64,000 nt of DNA, taken from positions 13,974,625 through 14,038,624 of the forward strand of contig OZ020624.1 of NCBI GenBank assembly GCA_963971575.1, given 5' to 3'. The notes below the pieces were generated by a model that worked only from the letters and a program-made list of their open reading frames with translations, was not told the DNA's origin and searched no databases. This stretch comes from Liopterus haemorrhoidalis. Taxonomy: Eukaryota > Arthropoda > Insecta > Coleoptera > Dytiscidae. How positions within the stretch are numbered: the stretch's first letter is position 1; every line of letters starts with the position of its first letter. The translations under genes were made by a program, and so were the position numbers. Below, in pieces: positions 31,606-43,063 of the stretch.

Positions 31606-33259
31606 TGTCGCCAGACAGTCTACGGACGTGCCTGGCACAAAGGTTTTTTTCCGTGACGTCACTAATCCTGCACGTGCAGCTTAAGTGTTTATGACTGGGT
31701 ATTTCCTCGCTCCAAAATCCGAGCCAATCAGAGCGCAGGATCCGAGTTAAGCCGTCACCGAACCCGGCCAATAGGAGAGCCGATCGGAGTGGGGGTAAAA
31801 CACCGGACTTCGAATAAAAACCCGAGCAACTAGAGAATTGGGACAGTATCCATCAGACAGTATCCATCAGATCAGCAACCAGCAAACAGTCTACCAGAAT
31901 ATATCTACGAGAAAATTATCAAGTGAGTTGAAAGAAGCTATCGGTCTAACCGAGTATACAAAAAGAATTTATGCACGCTGCATATTATTGTTTTATACAT
32001 ATATTTCTTTGTTTTGTTTTATTTACAATAACTCTTGCAAGTAACGCTGACACCCCTTAGCGGTGCTTGTGATTGTTATCTGTACTTGTCATACGTATAC
32101 ACAGTGCGCTGATCGCCTCGGCGTGCCTGTGTCCCGTTCGCTGACGGTTTAGCGGACCTCGTCGATACGTATCCACGATCTTTTCTTCACGTTTGTCGCC
32201 TCACGTCAACGCCCGTTTTCTCCACGATATTCGCTTCACGTCAACGCCCGTTTTCTTCACGATATTCGCTTCACGTCAACGCCCGTTTTCTTCACATCTT
32301 CAACCGTCTCATCTCTTCGCTTCAAGTCTACATCCGTTATCGCTACGTTGGCACCGTTCTACGTCCGTAGTCGTCTTGCCTGCCGCCGCCACGGTCAGGG
32401 GGTACGACCGTGGCGGTTACGAACGCACGGCTCCACGCCGCACCAAGAAGCCAACGTCCACGCCGATTTCCGTCGTCGCCTGTTCTGTAGCGCCGCTACA
32501 GACCGCTACGACTCAGACGTCATCAACATCGAGGCCTAGCACTCACACGGCAGTTCAGCCGTTTACGCTGGCCCCCAAAAAGAGAGGAACCGAGTCGCGC
32601 CGTCTCCACGCCGCTGCGTGGAACTACCGACGGAACCTACGGGCTTGTGAGGCCACCAGGCCATACCAGGACCTAAAGAAGTCAGTGAGGAAGGCCCTCT
32701 ACGAGGTAGACGACCCCAGGACCCGCTGCTTCCCACCGCCGACACCATCACCGCTCAAGGCAACAGCTCGCCCGCTCGTGCCGCTGTCACCCTTGTCGGT
32801 CACCACTCCTACTTCGGTGGTCACTCCACCGATCACTCCAACTACCCCAGGAACAACAAGGAAGAATCGGAAACTACGGCGCCGCCTACTCGAGCTGTTC
32901 GGCTCTTCATCGTGAACACAGTGTCGAGCGACACTATCCAGCGACGAACGCCGATCAACGCATAGACCCGTCTTTTTCCTTCTCTCTCTTCCTTTCCTCT
33001 TTATTGTTATATCTTAATTACTATTCACTTTTATTGTCATTGTTATCACTTCTATATATATATATTTTTCTCTGTTAATAAAAACCATAAACATAAACTG
33101 TCCGACTACTATTTTTCAAACCCTGGGGAACCAAGTTTTATCTTTCAGGGCATCTAGAACGGACGTGCATAGTTCAGACTCACCGCAACGCTAGCCGCGG
33201 CCGGTAGTAGTGGCCTCTCACGCAGGGTTCGATCCCCTGGCTGAGTCCGTCCCGCAACA
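31606..33259 (+). repeat. Gypsy 3' LTR with a small inverted segment
   Basis: 1,654 bp, near-identical to the 5' LTR. At 32386-32416 it has a perfect 11-bp-arm palindrome (CCGCCACGGTC/GACCGTGGCGG) where the 5' LTR and the solo LTR have the same ~21 bases in the opposite direction. This copy is therefore the altered one. Confidence 0.9.
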
Positions 33260-33263
33260 AGGT
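33260..33263 (+). repeat. AGGT target duplication, right
   Basis: Matches 25529-25532. Confidence 0.9.
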
Positions 33264-33359
33264 CTGATCAGACGAAGTGCCCCGTTTTCAGAACGTTAGT
33301 CTACGGTAAGTGCGCAAGCGTAAGCCGTAGAGCAGCGAGGACCCCATCCAAAACCAACA

Positions 33360-36305
33360 ATGGGGATTAAGGTTCTGCAGTGCAACCTTGAAAGAGCACG
33401 GGCGGCGCATGACGTCACCTATGCGGCCGCTATGCAGGCGGGGATCGACCTCTTGGTGGTGAGCGAGCCGAACAAGACGCTCACAAAGGGAGGTAGATGG
33501 CTCAGGGACACGCAGTGCGACGTGGCAGTGCTGTTCCTGAACAGGAAGATGGGAGTAAGCGGGGTCCATTGCGGTGATGGCTACCTATGTATAGACTTCG
33601 GGAAGTGCCTTGTCCTCTGCTGCTACATCTCCCCCAACATCCGTATGGAAACATACCGTGATGCTGTGGATGAGATGATGCAAACAGCAGGACGGAGCGG
33701 AAAGGAGTTTATTATCATGGGAGACATCAACGCGAAATCCACACAGTGGGGATCCCCGATTACCGACGCAAGGGGTGAGTATTTCACCGAGTGGCTGGCG
33801 GCTATGAACCTGGTGGTGATCAACACCGGCAACGAGCCCACCTTTGTCAGAGGTGCTTCCGAGTCTCATATAGATGTTACGTGCTCCACTAGCAGGGTTT
33901 CCAGAACAATAGCGAACTGGCAAGTTCTGCTATCTGAAAACCTTAGCTACCACAGAAACATCTACTTTGAGATATCGGACATCACGGCAACACGCAAGGG
34001 CCGATCCCAGGGTAAGCCGTGGCTAGACTCCGCTGTGTTTAGGGACATCTTAAACACAAGAGTCGGCCTCGAACCTGATGATGACGGCACATTTTTTACA
34101 TGTGCCAGAATCATTAGGGAAACCTATAGGGACAGCATCACCAGGGGAAACGCGCAGGGCACAGGCATGCCGTACTGGTGGAACTCTGAAATAGAGCGAG
34201 CCAGGACCAACTGCGCTAAGCTGCGAAGGGCCACTACAAGGCTCAACCGCAGGAGAACTGCCACGGACGAGGAGAAGGAAGCAGCATGGGTAAGGTTTAA
34301 AGCAGGAAGGAAACTCCTGCAAAACCTAATAAACCAGTCAAAAAGAGAACTGTGGAGAGAGGTGTGTGAGAAGGTGAACGAGGATGTCTGGGGCGACGGT
34401 TACCGTATCGCAACGAGGCACCTCGGAGGGCTGACTCCATACGACATCTCCACAAGCAGGAAGACGGAAATAGCGAGGGCCCTGTTCCCGGCTGCGAACG
34501 AAGCCCTCGACAGATGGACGGTGGCGGAAACGGTGGATATTTTCAGCCTGGAGGAGCTTAAAAGTGCTGCAAAAGCACTGAAAAGCGGAAGAGCTCCAGG
34601 CCTGGATGGAATCCCTGTCGAAGCCATCAAGGAGGTGGTAGCGAATAAACCATTTTGGCTGTTGAAGATGCTTAACCAGCTCCTCAGCACACAGTGTTTC
34701 CCAAAAGAGTGAAAAAAGGCAAGACTGGTCCTCATCCCGAAAGGGGGAAAGCCTCCGGAACTGCCGTCATCGCACCGGCCGCTCTGCTTGCTGAACTCAG
34801 CTAGTAAGCTCTACGAGGCGATGGTGAAGGCAAGGCTCGAGATCGAAATCGAGAGTAGTGGAGGACTGCACGAGCACCAGTATGGCTTCCGCAGGGGCAG
34901 ATCCACCATACAAGCCCTACAAGCCGTAAAGGATTGGGTCAGGCGCAACAAGAGCACATGGTGCGTGCTTGTAACGCTAGATGTAAAGAACGCCTTTAAC
35001 TCTGCCTGCCACAACCTGATCTTACAGGAGCTACGGAGACGCAACATCTCCGAATACTTAGTGGCACTGGTCTCCAGTTATCTGGAGGACAGATCTATTC
35101 AGGTAGACAAAGGCGTTTCTTTGAGGACCGACGCAGGAGTTCCCCAGGGTTCGGTTCTAGGACCTACCCTGTGGAACATCCTGTACGACGAGGTCCTGGC
35201 GCTGCACACGCACGAGGACGCCACCCTGATCGGCTTTGCGGACGACCTGGCCATGCTGGTGGAGGCGGAGGACCAGCGATCGCTAAAAAGGACGGTCAAT
35301 TGGTGCCTCGAGCTGATTAACGACTGGATGACATCCCACAAGCTAGAGCTTGCGCCGGGCAAAACGGAGGCCATCATCCTGAAGGGGAAGAGGGATAGGA
35401 ACGGTATCAGCTTCTCGCTGGGGAACACCGGAATCCCTACCTCCAAAACCCTTAAATACCTCGGTGTCACGTTTGACGAGAGGATGTCCTTCACGAAACA
35501 CGTGCTCGCTTCCGTTAGGAAAGCCGAAGTGAGGACATCTATGCTCGGCAGACTGATGCCGAATGTTGGAGGCCCCTTGAGTGGAAAACGGGCGGTGCTT
35601 TGCGGAGTGGTGCACTCGATACTCCTATACGGAGCCTCTATTTGGCACGAGGTGTGCAAATATGCAAAATATAGGGATATCCTTATAGGTGCACAGCGGA
35701 AGGCACTGCTCAGGTGCGCGTCGGCCTACCGTACCGTGTCGAGCGTTGCCCTGCAGGTGATCACGGGAACCGTTCCGATTTTCCTCCTGGTCGAGGAAAG
35801 GAGGACGGTGACCGAGAGTGCCAGTCGCGGCGAGACCACCAGACGGAATGCCAGGGAGCAGAGCATCGCTCAATGGCAGGACGAATGGAATAGGAACACC
35901 ACCAAAGGCCAGTGGACGAAACGTCTGATACCAGACGTAAGGACCTGGCTTGAATGCCCTCACCGTAAGCTAGACTACTGGCTGACCCAAGCGTTGACAG
36001 GTCACGGTTCTTTTCGTACGTATACGAAGAGAATCGGTAAGGACCTGGAGGATACGTGCGTGTACTGCGGAATGGTGGACTCTGTGGAGCACACCATCTT
36101 TCAGTGCATGCGTTGGGACGCGGCGAGGGTGGAGGTGGGGGCCCTATGCCCAGCGGCATTAACACCTGACGCCCTGGTTGCAGAAATGATGCAATCCAGG
36201 AGGAAGTGGGATGCCATCCACAAGATGATTAAAGCTATCATGGAAAGGAAGGAGACAGAAGAAAGGAGCAGACAGCAGGAGTCGAATAGAGGGGAGCCTG
36301 AATAG
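33360..36305 (+). pseudogene. E5 ORF2: AP endonuclease and reverse transcriptase, one in-frame TGA
   Basis: 981 codons, full length for this family. ATG at 33360 overlaps ORF1 (ATGxxxxxTAA). Endonuclease: VLQCNLERARAAHD, LLVVSEPN, GDINAKSTQWGSPITDARGE, FVRGASESHIDVT. RT: HRPLCLLNSASKLYEA, HQYGFRRGRSTIQAL, catalytic TLDVKNAFNSACH, GVPQGSVLGPTLWNILYDEVL, FADDLAMLV, KYLGVTF. Cys/His tail: CVYCGMVDSVEHTIFQC. A TGA at 34710-34712 falls between PKE and KKARLVLIPKGGK, at a position that is Trp in relatives. Apart from that the protein looks complete. There is no RNase H, as expected for the R1 clade. The endonuclease should cut the TTAGG target; that is inference from location. Confidence 0.85.
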
Positions 36306-36466
36306 ACTACCAGGGGGCATCTGACGCTGATATCCTAACGGATGGTTCCGGATGCCTCAAGCGTGGCGAAGAAGGGGAGTTTTAGCAGGTAGAAATCCTG
36401 CACTACCTGCACGCACGGGCATGCAAGTGTCTTTGCGAAGAAATCTCTTTAAAAAAAAAAAAAAAA

Positions 36467-36505
36467 GGTTAGGTTTGGTTAGGTTAGGTTAAGTTAGGTT
36501 AGGTT
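36467..36505 (+). repeat. (TTAGG)n array 5
   Basis: A short array with one TTTGG, ending in the variant stretch AAGTTAGGTTAGGTT that precedes every unit from here to U9. Confidence 0.9.
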
Positions 36506-38007
36506 CACTTTGAGTTTAGCAGTCATCAGATGAGGACGTGATTATATCGCTCCTACTCTTTTGCCTGTTACAGCTACGAAAACCAGTATTTTTCTTTGAG
36601 ATCTTGATAGTGTGCGTAAAATCAGTTTCCGGATTTTTTAGTGACGAGATGTTTTGTGTGTGCCACACCTTTAACCCTATTCTAAGGGCTGCCAGTGTAC
36701 AACAGTGTTAGCAGTTGTAGCAGAGATAGGACGCTGCCAGGAGGGTCGCCGAGGCGCTGATCCGCAGCGGTCCGACGTCGCGCGAACCTGTGGGATTCCT
36801 ACAGCCCTACAGCCCTAGCCGTTGAACCCCTACAGCAGGAAGTGTGTGCACTGAAGTGGTGTTCGGTGAGATTTTTTTGCAAATTATTCTAAGTGCATAA
36901 ACCAGTTGGTGCGGTGTTACATACGGTCTATCCAGGCCGGTAAAATTTTCAAGGCCATCTAGAACTGCGGCACGTGCCAACCTTGAGGCACTTAGAATAT
37001 TTTTTGATAAAACTTTTGTGGAAAAATTGTCAAGGATATGGTTGAGCTGCACAAACTGACGGAAATGCACGTTAACACCAAGGTGGAGATAAAAGGGGCA
37101 GCCAAAAAGCTCACCTGGAGAATCCAGGACTTCCAGGACCAATTTATTGACCTGGAAAAGGAAATATCCAGCGCGAAAACGAGGAAGGTCGAGAAACCGT
37201 CGAAGGAAATGGCGACGCAAACTCTGCCGGTTAGTCCCTATCTTTGATCATTATATTACAATATTTAATTGAAATTTAATTCCTGTTTTCCTATTTTCTG
37301 TATTCTTCAAGTACATATTATTGTCAATGAATTTCTGCAATTTCACCATCCTTGGAGATGATTGATGTACAGTCTGTTATAGTTACGATTAACTAACATA
37401 GGTAAATTTCTTTATTTATTGTATTAGATTGTTTTTCTATTATAATGTTACTGTTATAGGACCTGAAGAAGCCAACAATGTTGTTGGCGAAACATTGTGT
37501 TGTTTAAATAAACGCTTCTTGTCCAAAAAGCTGAATGAAATTATTTCCTATTTCTACCTATATTCAAAATTGGACGTTAAATTACTAATCTACTATTTTT
37601 TATTACTTAATCAATATTTTTTGAGGTTTTTTTATGAGGTATACATACTCTTTTAAACAAAATAATTTAATTTGGATTTATCTTTTCGTTAGCAAATTCG
37701 CGGCGTATGTCTTGGAGAAGTTATGTATGCATTTCATAGGCAAATATTTTCTAGTCTATACATTTTTGAAATTTTTTATTCCTTAATCAATATTTTTTGA
37801 GGTTTTTTTATGAGGTATACGTGTTCTTTTAAACAAAATAATTTATTTTGTACTTATATTTTCGTTAGAAAATTTGCGCCGTATGTCTTGGAAAAGTAAA
37901 CATGGTTTTTAGTCGGTAGGCCTTCTCGGGAGAATCTGAAACTACTGATTGCGGAGTCCTCTCCTATATAATGGTGCTTATTAAAAGTTTCCCATGTTTA
38001 AAAAAAA
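36506..38007 (+). mobile_element. U3: short chimeric telomere-repeat retrotransposon
   Basis: 1.5 kb. 36506-37020 is the E3-type 5' UTR; at GAAAAATT (37021-37028) it switches to E4-type ORF1 and continues through the AT-rich segment to the E7-like terminal block and poly(A). It contains the CTGAAGA-hairpin-GAAA motif and a direct repeat of period ~177 bp (AATCAATATTTTTTGAGG at about 37608 and 37785). No RT or endonuclease. Five near-identical siblings follow. Confidence 0.85.
37038..37247 (+). CDS. U3 mini-ORF, 69 aa (ORF1 fragment)
   Basis: ATG 10 nt after the chimera junction. It encodes only NTKVEIKGAAKKL, a helical acidic/basic stretch and the tail KEMATQTLPVSPYL. Same frame as ORF1 of E4. 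Possibly translated, but no independent sign of function. Confidence 0.4.
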   Translation: MVELHKLTEMHVNTKVEIKGAAKKLTWRIQDFQDQFIDLEKEISSAKTRKVEKPSKEMATQTLPVSPYL

Positions 38008-38081
38008 GGTTAGGTTAGGTTTGGTTAGGTTTGGTTAGGTTAGGTTATGTTAGGTTAGGTTAGGTTAAGTTAGGTTAGGTT
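38008..38081 (+). repeat. (TTAGG)n array 6
   Basis: About 74 bp with TTTGG and TTATG variants and the terminal AAGTTAGGTTAGGTT. Confidence 0.9.
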
Positions 38082-39575
38082 CACTTGGAGTTTAGCAGTC
38101 ATCAGATGAGGACGTGATTATATCGCTCCTACTCTTTTGCCTGTTACAGCTACGAAAACCAGTATTTTTCTTTGAGATCTTGATAGTGTGCGTAAAATTA
38201 GTTTCCGGATTTTTTAGTGACGAGATGTTTTGTGTGTGCGACACCTTTAACCCTATTCTAAGGGCTGCCAGTGTACAACAGTGTTAGCAGTTGTAGCAGA
38301 GATAGGAAGCTGCCAGGAGGGTCGCCGAGGCGCTGATCCGCAGCGGTCTGACGTCGCGCGGGCCTGTGGGATTCCTACAGCCCTAGCCGTTGAACCCCTA
38401 CAGCAGGAAGTGTGTGCACTGAAGTGGTGTTCGGTGAGATTTTTTTACAAATTATTCTAAGTGCATAAACCAGTTGGTGCGGTGTTACATACGGTCTATC
38501 CAGGCCGGTAAAATTTTCAAGGCCATCTAGAACTGCGGCACGTGCCAGCCTTGAGGCACTTAGAATATTTTTTGATAAAACTTTTGTGGAAAAATTGTCA
38601 AGGATATGGTTGAGCTGCACAAACTGACGGAAATGCACGTTTACACCAAGGTGGAGATAAAAGGGGCAGCCAAAAAGCTCACCTGGAGAATCCAGGACTT
38701 CCAGGACCAATTTATGGACCTGGAAAAGGAAATATCCAGCGCGAAAACGAGGAAGGTCGAGAAACCGTCGAAGGAAATGGCGACGCAAACTCTGCCGGTT
38801 AGTCCCTATCTTTGATCATTATATTACAATATTTAATTGAAATTTAATTCCTGTTTTCCTATTTTCTGTATTCTTCAAGTACATATTATTGTCAATGAAT
38901 TTCTGCAATTTCACCATCCTTGGAGATGATTGATGTACAGTCTGTTATAGTTACGATTAACTAACATAGGTAAATTTCTTTATTTATTGTATTAGATTGT
39001 TTTTCTATTATAATGTTACTGTTATAGCACCTGAAGAAGCCAACAATGTTGTTGGCAAAACGTTGTGTTGTTTAATAAACGCTTCTTGTCCAAAAAGCTG
39101 AATGAAATTATATCCTATTTCTACCTATATTCAAAATTGGACGTTAAATTACTAATCTACTATTTTTTATTTCTTTATCAATATTTTTTGAGGTTTTTTT
39201 ATGAGGTATACATACTCTTTTAAACAAAATAATTTAATTTGGATTTATCTTTTCGTTAGCAAATTCGCGGCGTATGTCTTGGAGAAGTTATGTATGCATT
39301 TCATAGGCAAATATTTTCTAGTCTATACATTTTTGAAATGTTTTATTCCTTAATCAATATTTTTTGAGGTTTTTTTTATGAGGTATACGTGTTCTTTTAA
39401 ACAAAATAATTTATTTTGTACTTATATTTTCGTTAGGAAATTTGCGCCGTATGTCTTGGAAAAGTAAACATGGTTTTTAGTCGGTAGGCCCTCTCGGGAG
39501 AATCTGAAACTACTGATTGCGGAGTCCTCTCCTATATAATGGTGCTTATTAAAAGTTTCCCATGTTTAAAAAAAA
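38082..39575 (+). mobile_element. U4: short chimeric unit
   Basis: Same structure as U3, with the junction at 38589-38596. The 3' half shares specific variants with U5 (TTTAATAAACG with one A lost, TATATCCTA, TTATTTCTTTATC), so U4 and U5 3' halves are copies of each other. Confidence 0.85.
38606..38815 (+). CDS. U4 mini-ORF, 69 aa
   Basis: As in U3 with N to Y at HVNTK (HVYTK) and I to M at QFIDL. TQT is kept. Confidence 0.4.
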   Translation: MVELHKLTEMHVYTKVEIKGAAKKLTWRIQDFQDQFMDLEKEISSAKTRKVEKPSKEMATQTLPVSPYL

Positions 39576-39769
39576 GGTTAGGTTAGGTTAGGTTAGGTTA
39601 GGTTAGGTTAGGTTAGGTTAGATTTGGTTTGGTTAGGTTTGTTTAGGTTTGGTTAGGTTTGGTTAGGTTTGGTTTGGTTAGGTTAGGTTAGGTTAGGTTA
39701 GGTTAAGTTAAGTTAGGTTAGGTTAGGTTTGGTTAGGTTAGGTTAGGTTAGGTTAAGTTAGGTTAGGTT
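39576..39769 (+). repeat. (TTAGG)n array 7 with a distinctive variant pattern
   Basis: Carries an ordered series of variants (TAGATTTGG, TTTGG, TTTGTTTAGG, double AAGTTAAGTT) that recurs base for base in array 8, apart from the number of perfect repeats at the start. Confidence 0.95.
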
Positions 39770-41272
39770 CACTTTGAGTTTAGCAGTCATCAGATGTGGA
39801 CGTGATTATATCGCTCCTACTCTTTTGCCTGTTACAGCTACGAAAACCAGTATTTTTCTTTGAGATCTTGATAGTGTGCGTAAAATCAGTTTCCGGATTT
39901 TTTAGTGACGAGATGTTTTGTGTGTGCGACACCTTTAACCCTATTCTAAGGGCTGCCAGTGTACAACAGTGTTAGCAGTTGTAGCAGAGATAGGAAGCTG
40001 CCAGGAGGGTCGCCGAGGCGCTGATCCGCAGCGGTCTGACGTCGCGCGGGCCTGTGGGATTCCTACAGCCCTACAGCCCTAGCCGTTGAACCCCTACAGC
40101 AGGAAGTGTGTGCACTGAAGTGGTGTTCGGTGAGATTTTTTTACAAATTATTCTAAGTGCATAAACCAGTTGGTGCGGTGTTACATACGGTCTATCCAGG
40201 CCGGTAAAATTTTCAAGGCCATCTAGAACTGCGGCACGTGCCAACCTTGAGGCACTTAGAATATTTTTTGATAAAACTTTTGTGGAAAAATTGTCAAGGA
40301 TATGGTTGAGCTGCACAAACTGACGGAAATGCACGTTAACACCAAGGTGGAGATAAAAGGGGCAGCCAAAAAGCTCACCTGGAGAATCCAGGACTTCCAG
40401 GACCAATTTATGGACCTGGAAAAGGAAATATCCAGCGCGAAAACGAGGAAGGTCGAGAAACCGTCGAAGGAAATGGCGACGCAAACTCTGCCGGTTAGTC
40501 CCCTATCTTTGATCATTATATTACAATATTTAATTGAAATTTAATTCCTGTTTTCCTATTTTCTGTATTCTTCAAGTACATATTATTGTCAATGAATTTC
40601 TGCAATTTCACCATCCTTGGAGATGATTGATGTACAGTCTGTTATAGTTACGATTAACTAACATAGGTAAATTTCTTTATTTATTGTATTAGATTGTTTT
40701 TCTATTATAATGTTACTGTTATAGCACCTGAAGAAGCCAACAATGTTGTTGGCAAAACGTTGTGTTGTTTAATAAACGCTTCTTGTCCAAAAAGCTGAAT
40801 GAAATTATATCCTATTTCTACCTATATTCAAAATTGGACGTTAAATTACTAATCTACTATTTTTTATTTCTTTATCAATATTTTTTGAGGTTTTTTTATG
40901 AGGTATACATACTCTTTTAAACAAAATAATTTAATTTGGATTTATCTTTTCGTTAGCAAATTCGCGGCGTATGTCTTGGAGAAGTTATGTATGCATTTCA
41001 TAGGCAAATATTTTCTAGTCTATACATTTTTGAAATGTTTTATTCCTTAATCAATATTTTTTGAGGTTTTTTTTATGAGGTATACGTGTTCTTTTAAACA
41101 AAATAATTTATTTTGTACTTATATTTTCGTTAGGAAATTTGCGCCGTATGTCTTGGAAAAGTAAACATGGTTTTTAGTCGGTAGGCCCTCTCGGGAGAAT
41201 CTGAAACTACTGATTGCGGAGTCCTCTCCTATATAATGGTGCTTATTAAAAGTTTCCCATGTTTAAAAAAAA
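39770..41272 (+). mobile_element. U5: short chimeric unit
   Basis: Its 5' end shares CAGATGTGG with U6 (other units CAGATGAGG) and its 3' half shares variants with U4. Together with the matching arrays 7 and 8, this shows that a segment of about 1.7 kb was duplicated in tandem. Confidence 0.85.
40302..40544 (+). pseudogene. U5 mini-ORF with shifted end
   Basis: One extra C after TLPVSP (40501 region) shifts the frame, so the protein ends LSLIIILQYLIEI instead of PYL, 80 codons in all. Confidence 0.4.
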
Positions 41273-41481
41273 GGTTAGGTTAGGTTAGGTTAGGTTAGGT
41301 TAGGTTAGGTTAGGTTAGGTTAGGTTAGGTTAGATTTGGTTTGGTTAGGTTTGTTTAGGTTTGGTTAGGTTTGGTTAGGTTTGGTTTGGTTAGGTTAGGT
41401 TAGGTTAGGTTAGGTTAAGTTAAGTTAGGTTAGGTTAGGTTTGGTTAGGTTAGGTTAGGTTAGGTTAAGTTAGGTTAGGTT
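41273..41481 (+). repeat. (TTAGG)n array 8, duplicate of array 7
   Basis: Same variant order as array 7; about 15-20 bp longer because it has more perfect repeats after the poly(A). Confidence 0.95.
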
Positions 41482-42984
41482 CACTTTGAGTTTAGCAGTC
41501 ATCAGATGTGGACGTGATTATATCGCTCCTACTCTTTTGCCTGTTACAGCTACGAAAACCAGTATTTTTCTTTGAGATCTTGATAGTGTGCGTAAAATCA
41601 GTTTCCGGATTTTTTAGTGACGAGATGTTTTGTGTGTGCGACACCTTTAACCCTATTCTAAGGGCTGCCAGTGTACAACAGTGTTAGCAGTTGTAGCAGA
41701 GATAGGAAGCTGCCAGGAGGGTCGCCGAGGCGCTGATCCGCAGCGGTCTGACGTCGCGCGGGCCTGTGGGATTCCTACAGCCCTACAGCCCTAGCCGTTG
41801 AACCCCTACAGCAGGAAGTGTGTGCACTGAAGTGGTGTTCGGTGAGATTTTTTTACAAATTATTCTAAGTGCATAAACCAGTTGGTGCGGTGTTACATAC
41901 GGTCTATCCAGGCCGGTAAAATTTTCAAGGCCATCTAGAACTGCGGCACGTGCCAACCTTGAGGCACTTAGAATATTTTTTGATAAAACTTTTGTGGAAA
42001 AATTGTCAAGGATATGGTTGAGCTGCACAAACTGACGGAAATGCACGTTAACACCAAGGTGGAGATAAAAGGGGCAGCCAAAAAGCTCACCTGGAGAATC
42101 CAGGACTTCCAGGACCAATTTATGGACCTGGAAAAGGAAATATCCAGCGCGAAAACGAGGAAGGTCGAGAAACCGTCGAAGGAAATGGCGACGAAAACTC
42201 TTCCGGTTAGTCCCTATCTTTGATCATTATATTACAATATTTAATTGAAATTTAATTCCTGTTTTCCTATTTTCTGTATTCTTCAAGTACATATTATTGT
42301 CAATGAATTTCTGCAATTTCACCATCCTTGGAGGTGATTGATGTACAGTCTGTTATAGTTACGATTAACTAACATAGGTAAATTTCTTTATTTATTGTAT
42401 TAGATTGTTTTTCTATTATAATGTTACTGTTATAGCACCTGAAGAAGCCAACAATGTTGTTGGCGAAACATTGTGTTGTTTAAATAAACGCTTCTTGTCC
42501 AAAAAGCTGAATGAAATTATTTCCTATTTCTACCTATATTCAAAATTGGACGTTAAATTACTAATCTACTATTTTTTATTACTTAATCAATATTTTTTTT
42601 TGAGGTTTTTTTATGAGGTATACATACTCTTTTAAACAAAATAATTTAATTTGGATTTATCTTTTCGTTAGCAAATTCGCGGCGTATGTCTTGGAGAAGT
42701 TATGTATGCATTTCATAGGCAATTTTTTCTAGTCTATACATTTTTGAAATTTTTTATTCCTTAATCAATATTTTTTGAGGTTTTTTTATGAGGTATACGT
42801 GTTCTTTTAAACAAAATAATTTATTTTGTACTTATATTTTCGTTAGGAAATTTGCGCCGTATGTCTTGGAAAAGTAAACATGGTTTTTAGTCGGTAGGCC
42901 CTCTCGGGAGAATCTGAAACTACTGATTGCGGAGTCCTCTCCTATATAATGGTGCTTATTAAAAGTTTCCCATGTTTAAAAAAA
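41482..42984 (+). mobile_element. U6: short chimeric unit
   Basis: 5' part like U5 (CAGATGTGG). The 3' part differs and carries the change that turns ATQT into ATKT, shared with U7 and U8. AT-rich segment, motif at 42438 and terminal block as in U3. Confidence 0.85.
42014..42223 (+). CDS. U6 mini-ORF, 69 aa
   Basis: As U3, but the TQT motif is lost (KEMATKTLPVS). Confidence 0.4.
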   Translation: MVELHKLTEMHVNTKVEIKGAAKKLTWRIQDFQDQFMDLEKEISSAKTRKVEKPSKEMATKTLPVSPYL

Positions 42985-43063
42985 AGGTTAGGTTAGGTTA
43001 GGTTTGGTTAGGTTTGTTAGGTTAGGTTATGTTAGGTTAGGTTAGGTTAAGTTAGGTTAGGTT
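42985..43063 (+). repeat. (TTAGG)n array 9
   Basis: TTAGG with TTTGG and TTATG variants, ending AAGTTAGGTTAGGTT directly before E7. Confidence 0.9.

Larger units (their letters stand above)
25533..33259 (+). mobile_element. Gypsy LTR retrotransposon with 1.65-kb LTRs, defective
   Basis: LTR 25533-27176, primer-binding site at 27179, gag 27211-28419, pol in the -1 frame from 28413, integrase from about 29882, a purine-rich tract GCGGGGAGG just before the 3' LTR, LTR 31606-33259. Target duplication AGGT. No env-like ORF. RNase H has been deleted. The LTRs are nearly identical apart from a small inversion, so the insertion is young. A solo LTR of the same family lies in E7. Confidence 0.9.
24115..33369 (+). 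pseudogene. E5 ORF1, start-less, internally deleted and split by a Gypsy provirus
   Basis: Coding parts are 24115-25532 and 33264-33369. The frame begins IFKKSGATRRTPP with a stop immediately upstream and no ATG. It holds RAARRNSVAALF, NTKTSIKEAVKEL and one TQT (SIATQTDPVS). Near 25210 a deletion relative to E7 (about 150 codons, including the YADLLKSMKENVD region) also shifts the frame. The second frame carries knuckles CYRCLQFGHRTAEC and CFNCGGKDHKAKDC and half of the third (CITCDEIGHR). The provirus enters there; the third knuckle is completed at 33264 and ORF1 ends in TAA at 33367-33369, overlapping the ORF2 start. Confidence 0.75.
17061..36466 (+). mobile_element. E5: R1-clade telomere-repeat retrotransposon carrying two nested insertions
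   Basis: Native parts are 17061-17447, 23183-25532 and 33264-36466 (about 5.9 kb), ending in poly(A) then GGTTAGG. The 5' leader matches E2. A LINE lies in the leader and a Gypsy provirus in ORF1; both have clean target duplications, so their order inside E5 is certain. ORF1 has lost its start and an internal block; ORF2 is complete apart from one TGA. E5 must have inserted into the TTAGG array before either guest arrived. Confidence 0.85.
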
